DNA from: Phytophthora quininea
Lineage: Eukaryota; Oomycota; Peronosporomycetes; Peronosporales; Peronosporaceae
Length of the DNA: 64,000 bases
NCBI GenBank assembly: GCA_011947345.1
Contig: JAAVTG010000023.1
Span: forward strand, 682,001 to 746,000
Reading direction: 5' to 3'
Position numbers and translations under genes: made by a program
Part shown: positions 45,956-56,355 of the stretch, piece by piece
Position numbering within the stretch: position 1 is the stretch's first letter
Layout of the letters: every line of letters starts with the position of its first letter
Notes under the pieces: generated by a model
Told to the model about the DNA's origin: nothing
The model's input: the letters and a program-made list of their open reading frames with translations, nothing else
The model's database searches: none

Positions 45956-47074
45956 ATGGACGTCTTCGGGCCGATTGATACGCGGCTCGCTGCGTACTGC
46001 AGGGCGCTGCCCAAGGTGGAGCTGCACGCCCACATCCATGGCTCTATTCGGCCGTCGACACTGGAGGAACTTCTGCAAGAAGAAGCTCGATTGAACGGCA
46101 CAGAACCGCTGCAGCTGCCCAAGAACAGGAGTCTCGACGAGTGCTTCGAGATGTTCGGCCTTATCCATCAGGTCGTCGTCAGTCGGCGCGCACTGCGACG
46201 CATTGTCATTGAAGCAGTGGAGGACTTTGCCGCCGAGAACGTCAAGTATCTGGAGCTGCGGTCTACACCCAGAGATTTGCCACGGGACGGAGCCTCCCGT
46301 TCCGACTACGTGGACGAAGTCGTGTCGGCCCTGGAAGAGTGTCGAACTCGCAATGATCTGGACATCGAAGTGCGTCTGCTGTTGAGTATCAACAGGAATC
46401 AGCCACTGCAGCTCGCGACCGAGACGGTTAGTATGTCACTGGAGAGGAAGACTCGCGGCTGTCCGTTCATCATGGGCATTGACCTCAGCGGCAACTCGGA
46501 GCGACCGGACTCGGAGTTCCGCCGCTTCGAGCACGAGCTGCAGCGAGCTCGCGATGGTGGACTGAAGCTGGCCGTGCACTTTGCCGAGCACTTTGACGAC
46601 GAGGAGGCTGCGAGGATCCTGCGCTTCCGACCGGACCGACTGGGCCACGCGTGTTGTCTGTCGGAGTCGCTGTACGATGAGATGGTGGCGCTGCGCATTC
46701 CTGTCGAAGTGTGTCTGACCTCGAACGTGCACACACTGGCGCGATACCGCAGCAGCGACGACTGCAAGTGCTCCATTCACAACAAGCACGCGGCCTCGGG
46801 GCTGTGCATATGCGGCTTCACCTCGCATCCGCACGGCAAGCTGCTCTCAGGCGAGCGTGGCCAGGAGGAAGGAGCCGGAGTTTACCCCATGTGCATCTGC
46901 ACCGACGACTACGGCGTCCTGGAAACCTCGCTTTCGATCGAATACATGCGTGCCGCGCAGGCGTTCGGACTCAGCGATACCAGGCTTCTGGAGATCTCCG
47001 AGGCACCGATAAAAGTCATCTTCGACGACAGCCAGGTGGATCGACTGGCGACCGCATTCGCGCAGAAAGCGTGA
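45956..47074 (+). CDS. ADAL: Adenosine deaminase-like protein (ADAL, N6-methyl-AMP deaminase type)
   Basis: The family removes N6-methyl groups as amines from N6-methyl-AMP. One exon, 372 residues from ATG 45956 (MDVFGPIDTRLA); an upstream extension to 45860 is not protein-like. Motifs: LPKVELHAHIHGSI (metal-binding HxH), GIDLSGNSERP, AVHFAEHFDDEEA, RLGHACCL, VCLTSNVHTLARY and CICTDDYGVLETSLSIEY. The CTDD form is that of ADAL rather than true ADA. Between the SNVHT block and CTDD lies a cysteine-rich insertion (CKCSIHNKH...LCICGF). Divergent from SRPRA by 128 bp. Confidence 0.9.
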   Translation: MDVFGPIDTRLAAYCRALPKVELHAHIHGSIRPSTLEELLQEEARLNGTEPLQLPKNRSLDECFEMFGLIHQVVVSRRALRRIVIEAVEDFAAENVKYLELRSTPRDLPRDGASRSDYVDEVVSALEECRTRNDLDIEVRLLLSINRNQPLQLATETVSMSLERKTRGCPFIMGIDLSGNSERPDSEFRRFEHELQRARDGGLKLAVHFAEHFDDEEAARILRFRPDRLGHACCLSESLYDEMVALRIPVEVCLTSNVHTLARYRSSDDCKCSIHNKHAASGLCICGFTSHPHGKLLSGERGQEEGAGVYPMCICTDDYGVLETSLSIEYMRAAQAFGLSDTRLLEISEAPIKVIFDDSQVDRLATAFAQKA

Positions 47075-47231
47075 AGATGCCGGCGTTGGACATCTGCGAC
47101 CACAAAATGTTAACATCCAGATGACATTCTGATTTCAAACTGCAACATCATCGTAGACGAAGTTTGCCTCGACTGCTTGCACTGCTTGCATTTGTCGTTC
47201 TTCTCGCTGCTGAGCTAAGTTATCTAGTCCC

Positions 47232-47609
47232 ATGAAGCTCTGCGTATTCGTGACTATCATCATCGCAGCCGTCGCGAATTCTGCCTCGACGACCAACTCG
47301 ACAGCGCTGGCGGAGCTGTCCGAAATCCCGGCGTGCACGACCGATCAGTTGAATGCAGCCGAGATCGTGCTCACCACCGAGTCCAACACGCTGAGCTGCG
47401 AAAAGCTCTTGGGCATCAAGTCGGATATGCTACTACAGTCGGGTAAGAAAGCCGACGCGCTCTGCGAGCACGCGGTTTGTCTGAACGCGCTGCGGAAGCT
47501 CTACCGCTCGCTGCCGGATTGCCGCTACAAGCTCTGGGGACTGCAATACTCGGCCGAGAAGTTCCTCAACCACTGCGGCATCGAGACCAACGCCACCAGC
47601 TCTGCGTAG
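47232..47609 (+). CDS. Elicitin-like secreted protein
   Basis: Elicitins are small oomycete sterol-binding proteins that plants recognise. The signal peptide is MKLCVFVTIIIAAVANSA. The mature part has six cysteines, as required for three disulfides, with spacing 20-21-4-13-17 between them instead of the canonical 23-23-4-14-23. It is therefore an elicitin-like (ELL) rather than a classical elicitin. It lacks a C-terminal Ser/Thr tail or GPI signal and so is probably released. No intron, no frame break. It is followed in tandem by a second ELL. Confidence 0.92.
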   Translation: MKLCVFVTIIIAAVANSASTTNSTALAELSEIPACTTDQLNAAEIVLTTESNTLSCEKLLGIKSDMLLQSGKKADALCEHAVCLNALRKLYRSLPDCRYKLWGLQYSAEKFLNHCGIETNATSSA

Positions 47610-47705
47610 CGACCGTCCCGCAATTCCCGTCTCAAAAAAATAGTGTCCATCTGGCACTCGATGCTGTACCTCCCCTTATTCGTCAATTGACCGCCACTTC
47701 ACACA

Positions 47706-48338
47706 ATGAGAACCTTCTCGCCTTTGCTGCTCGTCGCCGCCCTCGCCACCGCCGCCTCGGCGCAGTCCAGCTCGACGTCCACGGCCACGGCGTCTCTTGC
47801 GTCCGCCTCGGGCTCCGGCTCGTCCTCTGTCGGCGGAGCTCGAGGCCATCCCCGTGTGCACGACGGCGCAGCTGAACGCGGCCGAGGAGACACTCACCAC
47901 CAACCAGCGCGAGAAGCAGTGCGAGTCGGCGCTGGGCCTCTCGTCGGGCACCATGCTGCAGGTCACCACGGCGCAGGCGTCTGAGATCTGCGACACGACG
48001 TCCTGCAAGGCCGCGCTCCAGGAGCTGTACAACGTGCTGCCCAACTGCCGCTACAACCTCTGGGGCCTGCAGTACTCGGCTGAGAAGCTGCTCAAGTACT
48101 GCGGTATCACCCCCACCAACTCGACCGACTCGACCTCTGGCAGTGGCTCTGTCACGTGGAGTGTCACCTCCAACTCGGCGTCTTTCGCGTCGGCTGGAGA
48201 GACGCCCACCCCACGACGGCCAGCAGCGCCGCCTCGCAGAGCTCTGCCACGTCGAGCTCCGGCGCAGTAAGTGCCACCACTGCGGCGTCGGCTGCGTTGG
48301 CAGCGACTGCAGGCCTCGTTGCTGTGTTCTTGGCTTAA
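47706..48338 (+). CDS. Elicitin-like protein with Ser/Thr tail and GPI-anchor signal, frame-broken
   Basis: Tandem neighbour of the previous gene, same strand. A signal peptide, MRTFSPLLLVAALATAAS, and a Ser/Thr-rich spacer precede an elicitin domain with six cysteines (spacing 20-22-4-13-17) and the shared LWGLQYSAEK block. A Ser/Thr-rich region ends in a hydrophobic tail, ALAATAGLVAVFLA, then TAA 48336-48338, as expected for GPI attachment. Two frame breaks, near 47835 and at 48209-48212 (C4), divide it into three frames and look like sequence errors. The domain resembles the previous one closely, indicating a local duplication. Confidence 0.88.
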
Positions 48339-48533
48339 GCTCAAAGTCAAGTGACAAGTTGATTTGAAGCCGGAGGATCTCTCGATCGACTACCGAAGGA
48401 TGCAGCATTGGGGTTGTGCTGCTACAGTACCTTTTTGATTTTAACATGATTCATTTTATTGGAAGGTGTGTTGGCGTGTGCTGTTGATGTCAATGGCCTA
48501 GTAAATCTGCAGCTGAAGGCACCGAGAGGAGCC

Positions 48534-50902
48534 TTATCGCTGCATTTCGTCGTTCAGCAATTCCTCCGTAAACTCGAGTGCGTCCAGAACGGATGGCCGC
48601 TCCTCTGGGTTTGTGTGTAGCATGTCGCGAATGAAGTCGCAGAACTCGATTGTGAATTGAGTGCCACGGTGGTGCACCATGCCGTTTTGCTCTGGGAAGG
48701 AAGCAACGTCAGTCACGTGGAGATTTAATCCCAACAGAAGGTTGTCCAATTACCTGGTGGGAATGCCACGCGGCCGTTCATGCACGCCAACTTCATGAAA
48801 CCCTACAAAGAGCAAAAACACTATTAGACGCGACCACAACTGTGCTTCCGTCGTCAACGAACCTCTCGCGGGTGCTCGAACGGGCTTGTTCCGAAGGCCA
48901 TGGAGTATCTTCAGTCACAGCAATAATAGGAGCAGTTAGTTGTCACAGCTTATACAAACAGCACAGCAATAACAACGATACTCACAGAACGCAACCAAGC
49001 GACCATACATCCGACTGGCCGTCCAGGGCAACGTCGACGGTTGGCTCGAAGAGTTCGGGTGCGCGATAGGGGCTGAGCTCTTGCGGTTTGCCTCATCTTG
49101 CAGTTCGAGAGAGTTCCGACGCGAGTTTACTTCGACGCGGATCGGAGCGCAGCTGCCAAAGTCCGTCACCACGGGAATGTACGCCAGAAAGTCTTCGCCA
49201 GTAGAAGATGACGAGAGCAAAATGTTGTGCGGTTTGATGTCGCGGTGACAGAAGCCTGCTCGGTGCAACGCGAGTACGCCAGAGCAAATACCGTGAAAGA
49301 GATGTAAAGCTGTACGTTGGGTGAACGGCCAAAGCGGCGATGACGACTGGCACGCTGCATTAATGGCGTCCCATAAGCTCCCGCGGTCAAAATACGGGAC
49401 CAGGAAGAAGAACTGTAAATGAGAATCCAAACGCATCCATGTTAGGCAAATGCACGACCCCCAATGATAAATAGACTTGTACGGTACCTCCATTCCTTGT
49501 TGGTGCCGTGCCTCGGAGAACTCTACGAGTGGCATAATATTCAGGTGCTTAACGGACTGAAGCACACCAAGCGGGTACAAGCACGCCATTTAGTTGAGAG
49601 CGGAACTAGCAGCTTGCATTGCAAGACCCAACTTACCTTGAAAACCTGAAGCTCCATCTGTACATCGTTCTCAACTTCTTGTGACTGACAAAGGATTCTC
49701 TTGAGCGCGAAAGTTTCGCTTGTGGCGGACGACCGCACAAGTAGAACTTGTGCGTAAGCACCCTCTGCAAGCAAGCGCACCACTTGGACGCTGACGCCGC
49801 CAACCTGGATCGTTTCGGTCTGACAAATTGCGGATGGCGTCAATTTCTATGATATCATCATGAACAAGAAGAAAACGATTTACCTTGGCAACGTTGGCGC
49901 TAGCACTGGCAATAGTTGCGCTGATAGACGAGAGCAAAGAGCCTCCCCACTTCTTTGCCTTTTTGGCCGTCTCAGACGCCCCTTCTTGGCATCCTCGATG
50001 GAAATTTTCTTTGCGAAATCGTACGCCTGTTCTGTTTGCTTTCGCAAGTACGTTTGCGCATCTTTGCCTGCGTCCGTCCATTCCGAATTCGACCGGGCAC
50101 CCGAACGTCCAGCTTCGTCAAACCGATCATCACGTTCATGTCGTGACGCGCGATTCCCATCGCCCTGGAACCCACTTCCTCCACTTTGGTAGCTGTTCCG
50201 ACCCCACTCATTATCTGCCTGTTCCTGCCGCATTTTTTCTCGAGATGGCGACCTTGCTACTGGCGCCGGCGGTTCTTCATCTTCACCAAATAAACAACCA
50301 ACAACGTCATTACAGTCACCTCCCCTTATAATCTTCAATGCATCGTACCTTGAGACTCGTATGTCGTAGATTCAAACTCCTCGTAGTCGTCGGAATGGTG
50401 ACTCCGGTTCTCCATGGCGCTACTGCTGTAGCTCTCCGCTCTCAGCTTCGCCACCGAAGGGTTCTGAGGTGGCACCGCTTCTCGGGCTTCTTCATACTCG
50501 ACATACTCCACACTAGGAGCTTTAGCTAGTACACACAACAATAAATAACAATTTAAAATAAAATACTATGTGCTACAACATGGAGACATTTTTTCTGTTC
50601 CTCTCACCTAATGGCGTGACGCGTGCCAAGATCTTGCGGCCGCAAAACGGCACCGCTGCCTCAGGATTGGTTAGATCCAAGTACGCGCCATCTTCGCAGC
50701 GGAATGCAAAGTGGTAGTTGTCGCCCAGTGGGAACTCCCGCTGCACGTCAGCGAGGCGCACGCGGCCCCCGGCGGGCAGCGGCAGCAGGAACGCGTTGTG
50801 GTTGCTCTCAGGCGCGCGCGGCTTGCCCTCTTCGACCAGCTCCAGCGGCTCGCCCACTAGTGCGTACAGCACGAACGTGCTCTTGAGTTGCGGCGCCGCC
50901 AT
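48534..50902 (-). CDS. NAK/STK16-like protein kinase with N-terminal DIX-like domain
   Basis: Nine exons. The N-terminal about 98 residues (50902-50608) resemble a DIX polymerisation domain: STFVLYALVGE, GGRVRLADVQREFPLGDNYH, then DLTNPEAAVPFCGRKILARV. An acidic, disordered linker and a basic coiled region follow. The kinase domain starts VVRLLAEGAYAQVLLVRSSA, then TFALKRIL, FCHRDIKPHNILL and VVTDFGS, all catalytic residues present, resembling STK16. Introns: 50607-50526, 50348-50281, 49883-49820, 49636-49557, 49487-49413, 48985-48909, 48862-48803 and 48753-48692. Frame breaks at 49979-49982 and 49069-49072 are G4/C4 runs. An upstream start at 50944 is possible. Confidence 0.8.
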
Positions 50903-51074
50903 CGTCGTCCCGCTCACCGGATGCACCACCTCGGTCGCTCGCATTACCTGCAACAAAAGGTTTTGCAAGAAACCGACCCTGCATAAACAGATAACGCGGA
51001 TGACGAGGTGGTTCATGTAGGGAGAGTTGAAGTGCGTGTTCTATTCGAGGGAGTTGGAGTGGCAAGTTGCCTTT

Positions 51075-54000
51075 TCATTGCATATCGCCGTAGTCTGCGT
51101 AGTCGTAGTCAACGGTCTCTGGCGTTCGCATACCGCCCTCTTTCTCCATGCAGAGTTGGTCTTCTCTCGCGTCCAGCGATTTTTCGGACGTAAGGAAGTG
51201 GTAAGAGCATGATGACGACTTCGTCACCGACGGCTTCTCGTCCAGAGCTGCTAACACGCGGGACGTGAGCTCTGCGTCTTCTAGTTGCGAGCCGGAGGAG
51301 TTTCTGGAGATGCCGCTCGCCACCTCGTTGTCTAATCCGACACCAGTGTAGAACGGAGAGCGCTCGCCATCAATCGGGCGGACACTGGGCCGTGCATTGG
51401 TGATCGCAGTCTGGAGCGGAACTGGAGGAGGTTGAACTCCGCCTGGTTGCTGATATGATGTGGGGTGTGAAGACACGGAGCCAGAGCCGCCCCAAGACGG
51501 ACCGCTGCCACTTTCGTCGTTGTTGCCAAGTCGGATCTTGTCGTAGAAAGCAGCGGCGGCAGGCTCTCGCTGGTGGGCTCTGGTAACAAACGTCGGGTGG
51601 AACGGGTGGGACTTCTTGAACTCGCGCTGCTGTTGCTTACGCAATTGCTCCTTACGCTCTTGGTAGTGCTCAAAGTACTGGTTGAGAGCGTGGAAAACCT
51701 TCGAACCTGACACTCGCCCGTGCTTCATGGCAATTTCTCGTGAGTTCTTGTCGATAACTGGATGGAAAGTCAAATCTTGTTCTTCGGCAGCAGCCAGAGC
51801 TGCTTCTCGCTCAGGATCCGAGCGGTGCCGCTGATGTTTGTGACGACTGCTTTTGCCGTCGTTAAGATGCTCTGCGAGGAAAATTATCTGCGTGTACGTT
51901 AGCCCAGGAACCTCGTGCACTAGACGATCCATGTGCGTCGTAAACTCAGCGCGCGAAATCGGCTCGTAGTTTGCAAACTCGAACACGATGGCCACAACCC
52001 GCGAGATTTCTGCTGGCAAAGCGGACAGATCAACGTGGCTAGGCATCACCTCTTCCTCGAGTTTGATATCTGTAGCTTTCACTTGCTCCAGCTCTGCCGA
52101 CATTTGCTCCAGACGCTCAAGACTCGAGATATCGACAGTGCTCGTTGCTTTCGCCTTCGCGAGTCCTTCACGAGATAGATTGACAAGTGTTTTGTAGATT
52201 CGAGAGCACGTGTCCATCTTGCGCCGCTCAAGCGCTTGTCGAGAGGCCTCCGAGACGAACGTTTGACGCGCTTTTTGCTTGATATCTCGCTGTTCCTTCT
52301 CCTGCAGTTTGTTGTGGTAGTCTCGCTGCTCGCGGTGGGCAGCGTGTAAGAACTCCCGATCGGGAGACTCTGTTTGTTGCGAGCAAACACAGGACCCCTT
52401 CCAACTTCCGGCGTGAATAGCTTCTTACCGGTGTGTGGGTCGCGGTCCGGAGCGTACTTGTCGTAGAGTTCGACACGCTTACGCTCCAGCTCTTGGTATT
52501 TGTTGACTGCGAGCCGCTCGACAAAGTCGCTTTGGGTTTTGTCAGGTGCTACCCAAAGAGCGTTCACACCGATGTCAGGCTTGAACGGGAACTGCTTCAT
52601 GTAAGCTTGCTCCTGCTCTTCTCGATTCGCTCGCGCCAAGAAGGAGTCTTCATACAGCTCGAGATGCGGATTCCGCTGAGGTCGCGGTTCTCCATGAACG
52701 GCAGCAGCGGCAGCAGCCGTCTCCAACTTTTCACGGATGATGTCCTCCGACACGCTGTTGATTTTCGGGTGGAAGGGACACGTTTGCTGGAATTCCTCTT
52801 CCATTGCAAGTTGGTGGCGTTGACGTCTGTTACTTGCCACGCGAGCAGATTTCTCCTTGTTGGCACTGACGGCTTTCATGACCCCCGCTGAAGTGGTGAG
52901 CAACGTTGGTTGAAAGAGACGTTCCGGCTTGGGTTGTCCGCAAAGCATTTCGGGATGCGCCTCCAGGAATCCAAAGGAACTGTTGGCTGCCTCTCGTCTT
53001 CCAGTTGATGCTCTGGGGGATTTACGGGTTTGTCCGGCTAGGGCTACAACGTTTTGGCACTTTGAATCGCTGTACTGGTTGACGAATGCACACTTGGGGC
53101 ACATCCAGCTCTGCTGTAGATCACGTTCAACAGCACGACGTTCGTGACGCTGCGTCTTCTTGGCAATGTCTGACAGAGCTTCGTCGTGAAGACGTTCTCC
53201 AATGTGCGCGTATCCGCCGTTCGTGCGGTTGGCTACAAGTTCACGGGACTTAGCTGCCATCAATTCCACTTTGTGCATTTTTTCCTGGTCACGAGCCTGC
53301 TCGAGCTCTTTCGCCTTCTGAGCTCGCTGGATCCACTTTTGCTTGGACTCAGCCAGAGCATACAGCCGCTCGTACGCTGGTGGGGTTGCGAGGTTTTCCT
53401 TTTTCTTGAAGCTGCTGTTGCGACTTAGAGATATCGATGTGGTGAACGCTGGAGCGGTGGATGCCGCCGACATACGCTCAGGTATCCTCGATGAACGCGA
53501 ATATTGGCTGGGTTGTGCATTACGCGGCACAAGGGTATCGTTTGAGCCAGCTTGTCTTGCAACTGTTGCGTCGGGATCGACTTTTCCGCTGTGCTGTGAG
53601 TAGTGGCCGTATTTTGCCATAAGATTGTTGTAGTTGAACTCGCGAAAGTGATCCATTTCGTGGGGATTTTGGAGAGAAAAACTTCGTCCGTCCGTGAGGC
53701 GAATGCATTGCTATCCGGATTATTGGCAAAATCATCGCTCGGGACGACAGCTGAGGCAGGTGGTGAAAACTCAGACGATAAAAACTTGTCGATCGGTGGC
53801 CCCGGCACCCACTCAGTCGGAGCAGACATATCTGGTTGAGTGGCTTCCTCGGACTCTACTTCATCAAGTGCATTGAGTTGATCTTGGATAAGCGACACCA
53901 GCTTTGGCACAGCGTCAGGTTTTAATGCGTGCTTCTGAGCAAACACCGCCGCTAATGTGCTAGGATTATCACCTTCCCGAATTTCGATAGTTTCCGCGCG

Positions 54001-55109
54001 GCCATCGCCTATTACGACCTCCATCAATAGCAACAGATCGCGCTCCTCGTCATCTGCAGCGACTGGTTCTTGCTCGATTGGAGGAGTTCTGACAACGTTT
54101 TCGTCGGCAATTTGTTCTAGTGTGTCCAATAACCGAGTTGAGTCGTTTGAATTCGTCTGGGGCGTTTTACTCGTAGCGTCAGATGGCAGGTATCTTGCTG
54201 CAGCCTCCAAATCACTTTGAAATTGCTCTCGACGACCAAGTTCATGCTTCACGCGAGCGGCTGCCGAGTTAACGGCATTTTGGATTTCTTCTTCAATTTG
54301 CTGCGGCGAACGCATTGACATTTTGGACATGGAGGTAGCAGGCGATAGAACAATACGCTCGCTTAACCAGTCCGGGAGATCATCATCGAAATCGCCTGCA
54401 TCGTTATCTGCTCGAAGACGTTGCTGCAGCGGACTTGATATTGGGGTCACTTGTGCCCATTCCAGCTTTTTCGGGGCGTGCAACTCATTTGTTTCCTCTT
54501 TCTCGTTCGAGCTGTCTTTCTGGATGCTATCCAACGAGGATGGTCCACTCGCTTCGCTGTGCAATACCTCAAACCCAGTAGAAGGTCGTCGCAATAAAGG
54601 AGAAGTTGACGTACACGAAGAGGACACCACCGAGGAATCGGACGGTGTCGGTGAATACTCTCCGGTGGGCGACGCCGAGGAATATGACGATCCACCATCG
54701 CTGTCGTCGTCACTGAAGCGCCCAGATTGGCCTTTGATATCGATCATCAAGCCGGCAGGTCTGGGACTTAACTGCGCTTCGCTTCGTTCATCAATCGCTG
54801 CACAAATCGGTTGCTCTTTCTTCTTCTTCTTCTTCTTTTGTTGCAACGGCTTGGATTGGCTCCTTATCTTTTCGCCTTCCGTCATTGTTGGCATGGAGAA
54901 CGTCTTGCGAGGAGATTTAATGTTATCGCTCTGCTGAAGTTTTCCCTACGTAATGCGTAAGCGTAAAAATGGTCAGCGGTAACCACTTGCGATGTACGTC
55001 GTCGTACCTGCACAATGACGTCCATTGACGAACAAGAGAAAGAGTTGCGCCGATGCATACCGACTGCATCATTCTCATTCAAGTGTTGAGGCGATGCACG
55101 CTGTTCCAT
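51075..55109 (-). CDS. Large unidentified protein with repeated F-H/K-P motifs
   Basis: Exon 1 (55109-55008) and exon 2 are split by intron 55007-54946 (GTACGA...CGTAG). The product is about 1,310 residues: an acidic, Ser-rich N-half; a helical DVIVQ-type start; and a C-half with a partial zinc ribbon (SWMCPKCAFVNQYSDSKC, fourth ligand absent). It carries dispersed motifs TCPFHPKINSVSEDI, FPFKPDIGVNALW, LTFHPVIDKNSREIA and SHPFHPTFVTRA. Such F-x-P repeats occur in protist cytoskeletal and flagellar proteins, but I cannot name a family. Frame breaks at 53667-53670 (A4) and 52362-52364 (C3) fit one missing base each. Confidence 0.6.
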
Positions 55110-55287
55110 TTACACGGTGGTGAAGGATGAATGCTGCACGCTTAGCCAAGAAAGCAACGTCCAGCAACATCCGTTTTGTTTGGTGGTGATGCGGAAATAG
55201 TGATGAAACCACGGAGGAAACTGCTTTGATCCAACGAAGGGAGTTGCGAAAGCGCCGGCATTTAAGCTTTGCCCGGTGTGTGTCGAG

Positions 55288-55756
55288 ATGGCGCTTTATT
55301 CACTGTCGATGAACGAACTTGCTCGGGCGGTGCAGCTCGGCGGCAGGCAGTTCATGGAACAGGTGAGCTCCGTCGCTACGTTTCTGTATCGGTTAGCTTC
55401 TGACCATTCGCTTTCTGTAGGCGTCGTGGAGCGATGTTTTCACCATGTCATACGAAGCCGGCGGCGTCTACCCGACACTTGCTGGCTACGGACTGGGCTC
55501 CCTGGCGACGTTGTTCCTTACCCGGGGATCATCTTGGGTGATGCGTCTCGTACTCGCAATCGTGTGCTTGGCTCTGCTGTGGCACACGTTTCACAGTCTC
55601 CATCGAAAGTCGCTGGAGTGGATTCTCGTGATCGCAGCGGTCACAGGCATGTGCTGCACGTATGCACAACTGGCGTCACTGGACTTGATCCGAGAGCATT
55701 TCGCCTTCAGCAAGATGCCACTGAAGAAGAAGAAGAAGACCAAGAAGATCGACTGA
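55288..55756 (+). CDS. Small multipass membrane protein with C-terminal lysine cluster
   Basis: Exon 1 (55288-55362) and exon 2 (55421-55756) flank a 58-bp intron. The 136-residue product has about three hydrophobic segments (GYGLGSLATLFL, MRLVLAIVCLALLW, WILVIAAVTGMCC) and ends in MPLKKKKKTKKID. A lysine cluster at the tail suggests an ER or Golgi membrane protein. I do not recognise the family. Confidence 0.7.
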
Positions 55757-55852
55757 AGCGTAGGAGCAGCAACATATAGTAGCGTAAACCAATACACTTA
55801 TACAACTTCATTTGGTCGTTTTACATGCTCAGCGTCTCTTCCAAGTGCTAAG

Positions 55853-56205
55853 CTACTTCTGGTCTTCGTCAGCCATGGCGGACAGCACAGCGGCGTAGCT
55901 CACCGCGAACATGGAGCTGGCGACGATGAAGCCGACGCACAACGACGACGCCATTCCCATGTTTTGGGTTCGACTCGAACCGGCACGGGCCCGCGGGCGC
56001 GGTGCTTCATGGTCGGGCTGCGGCCGTTGACTGCGTGCGAGTGCAGCTTCTCGGCCCGCGCCTTCTCGAACGTCCCGGACATCTGCCACGGCCAGCCAGG
56101 GGGTTAGAGCTCTCCTCGTGTGTACTAAGATAAAGTCAACGAACGCACTCTGCGATGCTGCAGGGCGGCGGACATGGAGCGGTCTCCAGAGTTCTTGCGC
56201 ATCAT
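55853..56205 (-). CDS. Small single-pass membrane protein, frame-broken
   Basis: Exon 1 (56205-56149) begins MMRKNSGDRSMSAALQ; intron 56148-56083 (GTGCGT...GGCAG); exon 2 starts MSGTFEKARAEKLHSH. A frame break near 55966 leads to a C-terminal hydrophobic helix, ASSLCVGFIVASSMFAVSYA, and a short acidic tail, TAG 55855-55853. The layout is a tail-anchored protein of about 95 residues. No family recognised. Confidence 0.6.
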
Positions 56206-56355
56206 GGTTGCTCAGGGGATTTCAAGTTGGTAAGTGAGCTTGGAGGGGCGCAATGGAAAGTGCAAAAGTATCTTTTGACTCAGCCAATCACAAAGCTGCA
56301 ATTTAAATCGAGCCAATCGGAAAATGGTTGATTATCAACCAATTATCGGCGATTG
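56206..56355. promoter_or_regulatory. Divergent promoter with three CCAAT boxes
   Basis: Between the small membrane protein (minus) and TRMO (plus). CCAAT occurs at 56284-56288, 56313-56317 and 56339-56343, all on the plus strand and spaced 26-29 bp. Regular spacing suggests binding sites for an NF-Y-like factor. Function is inferred. Confidence 0.45.
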
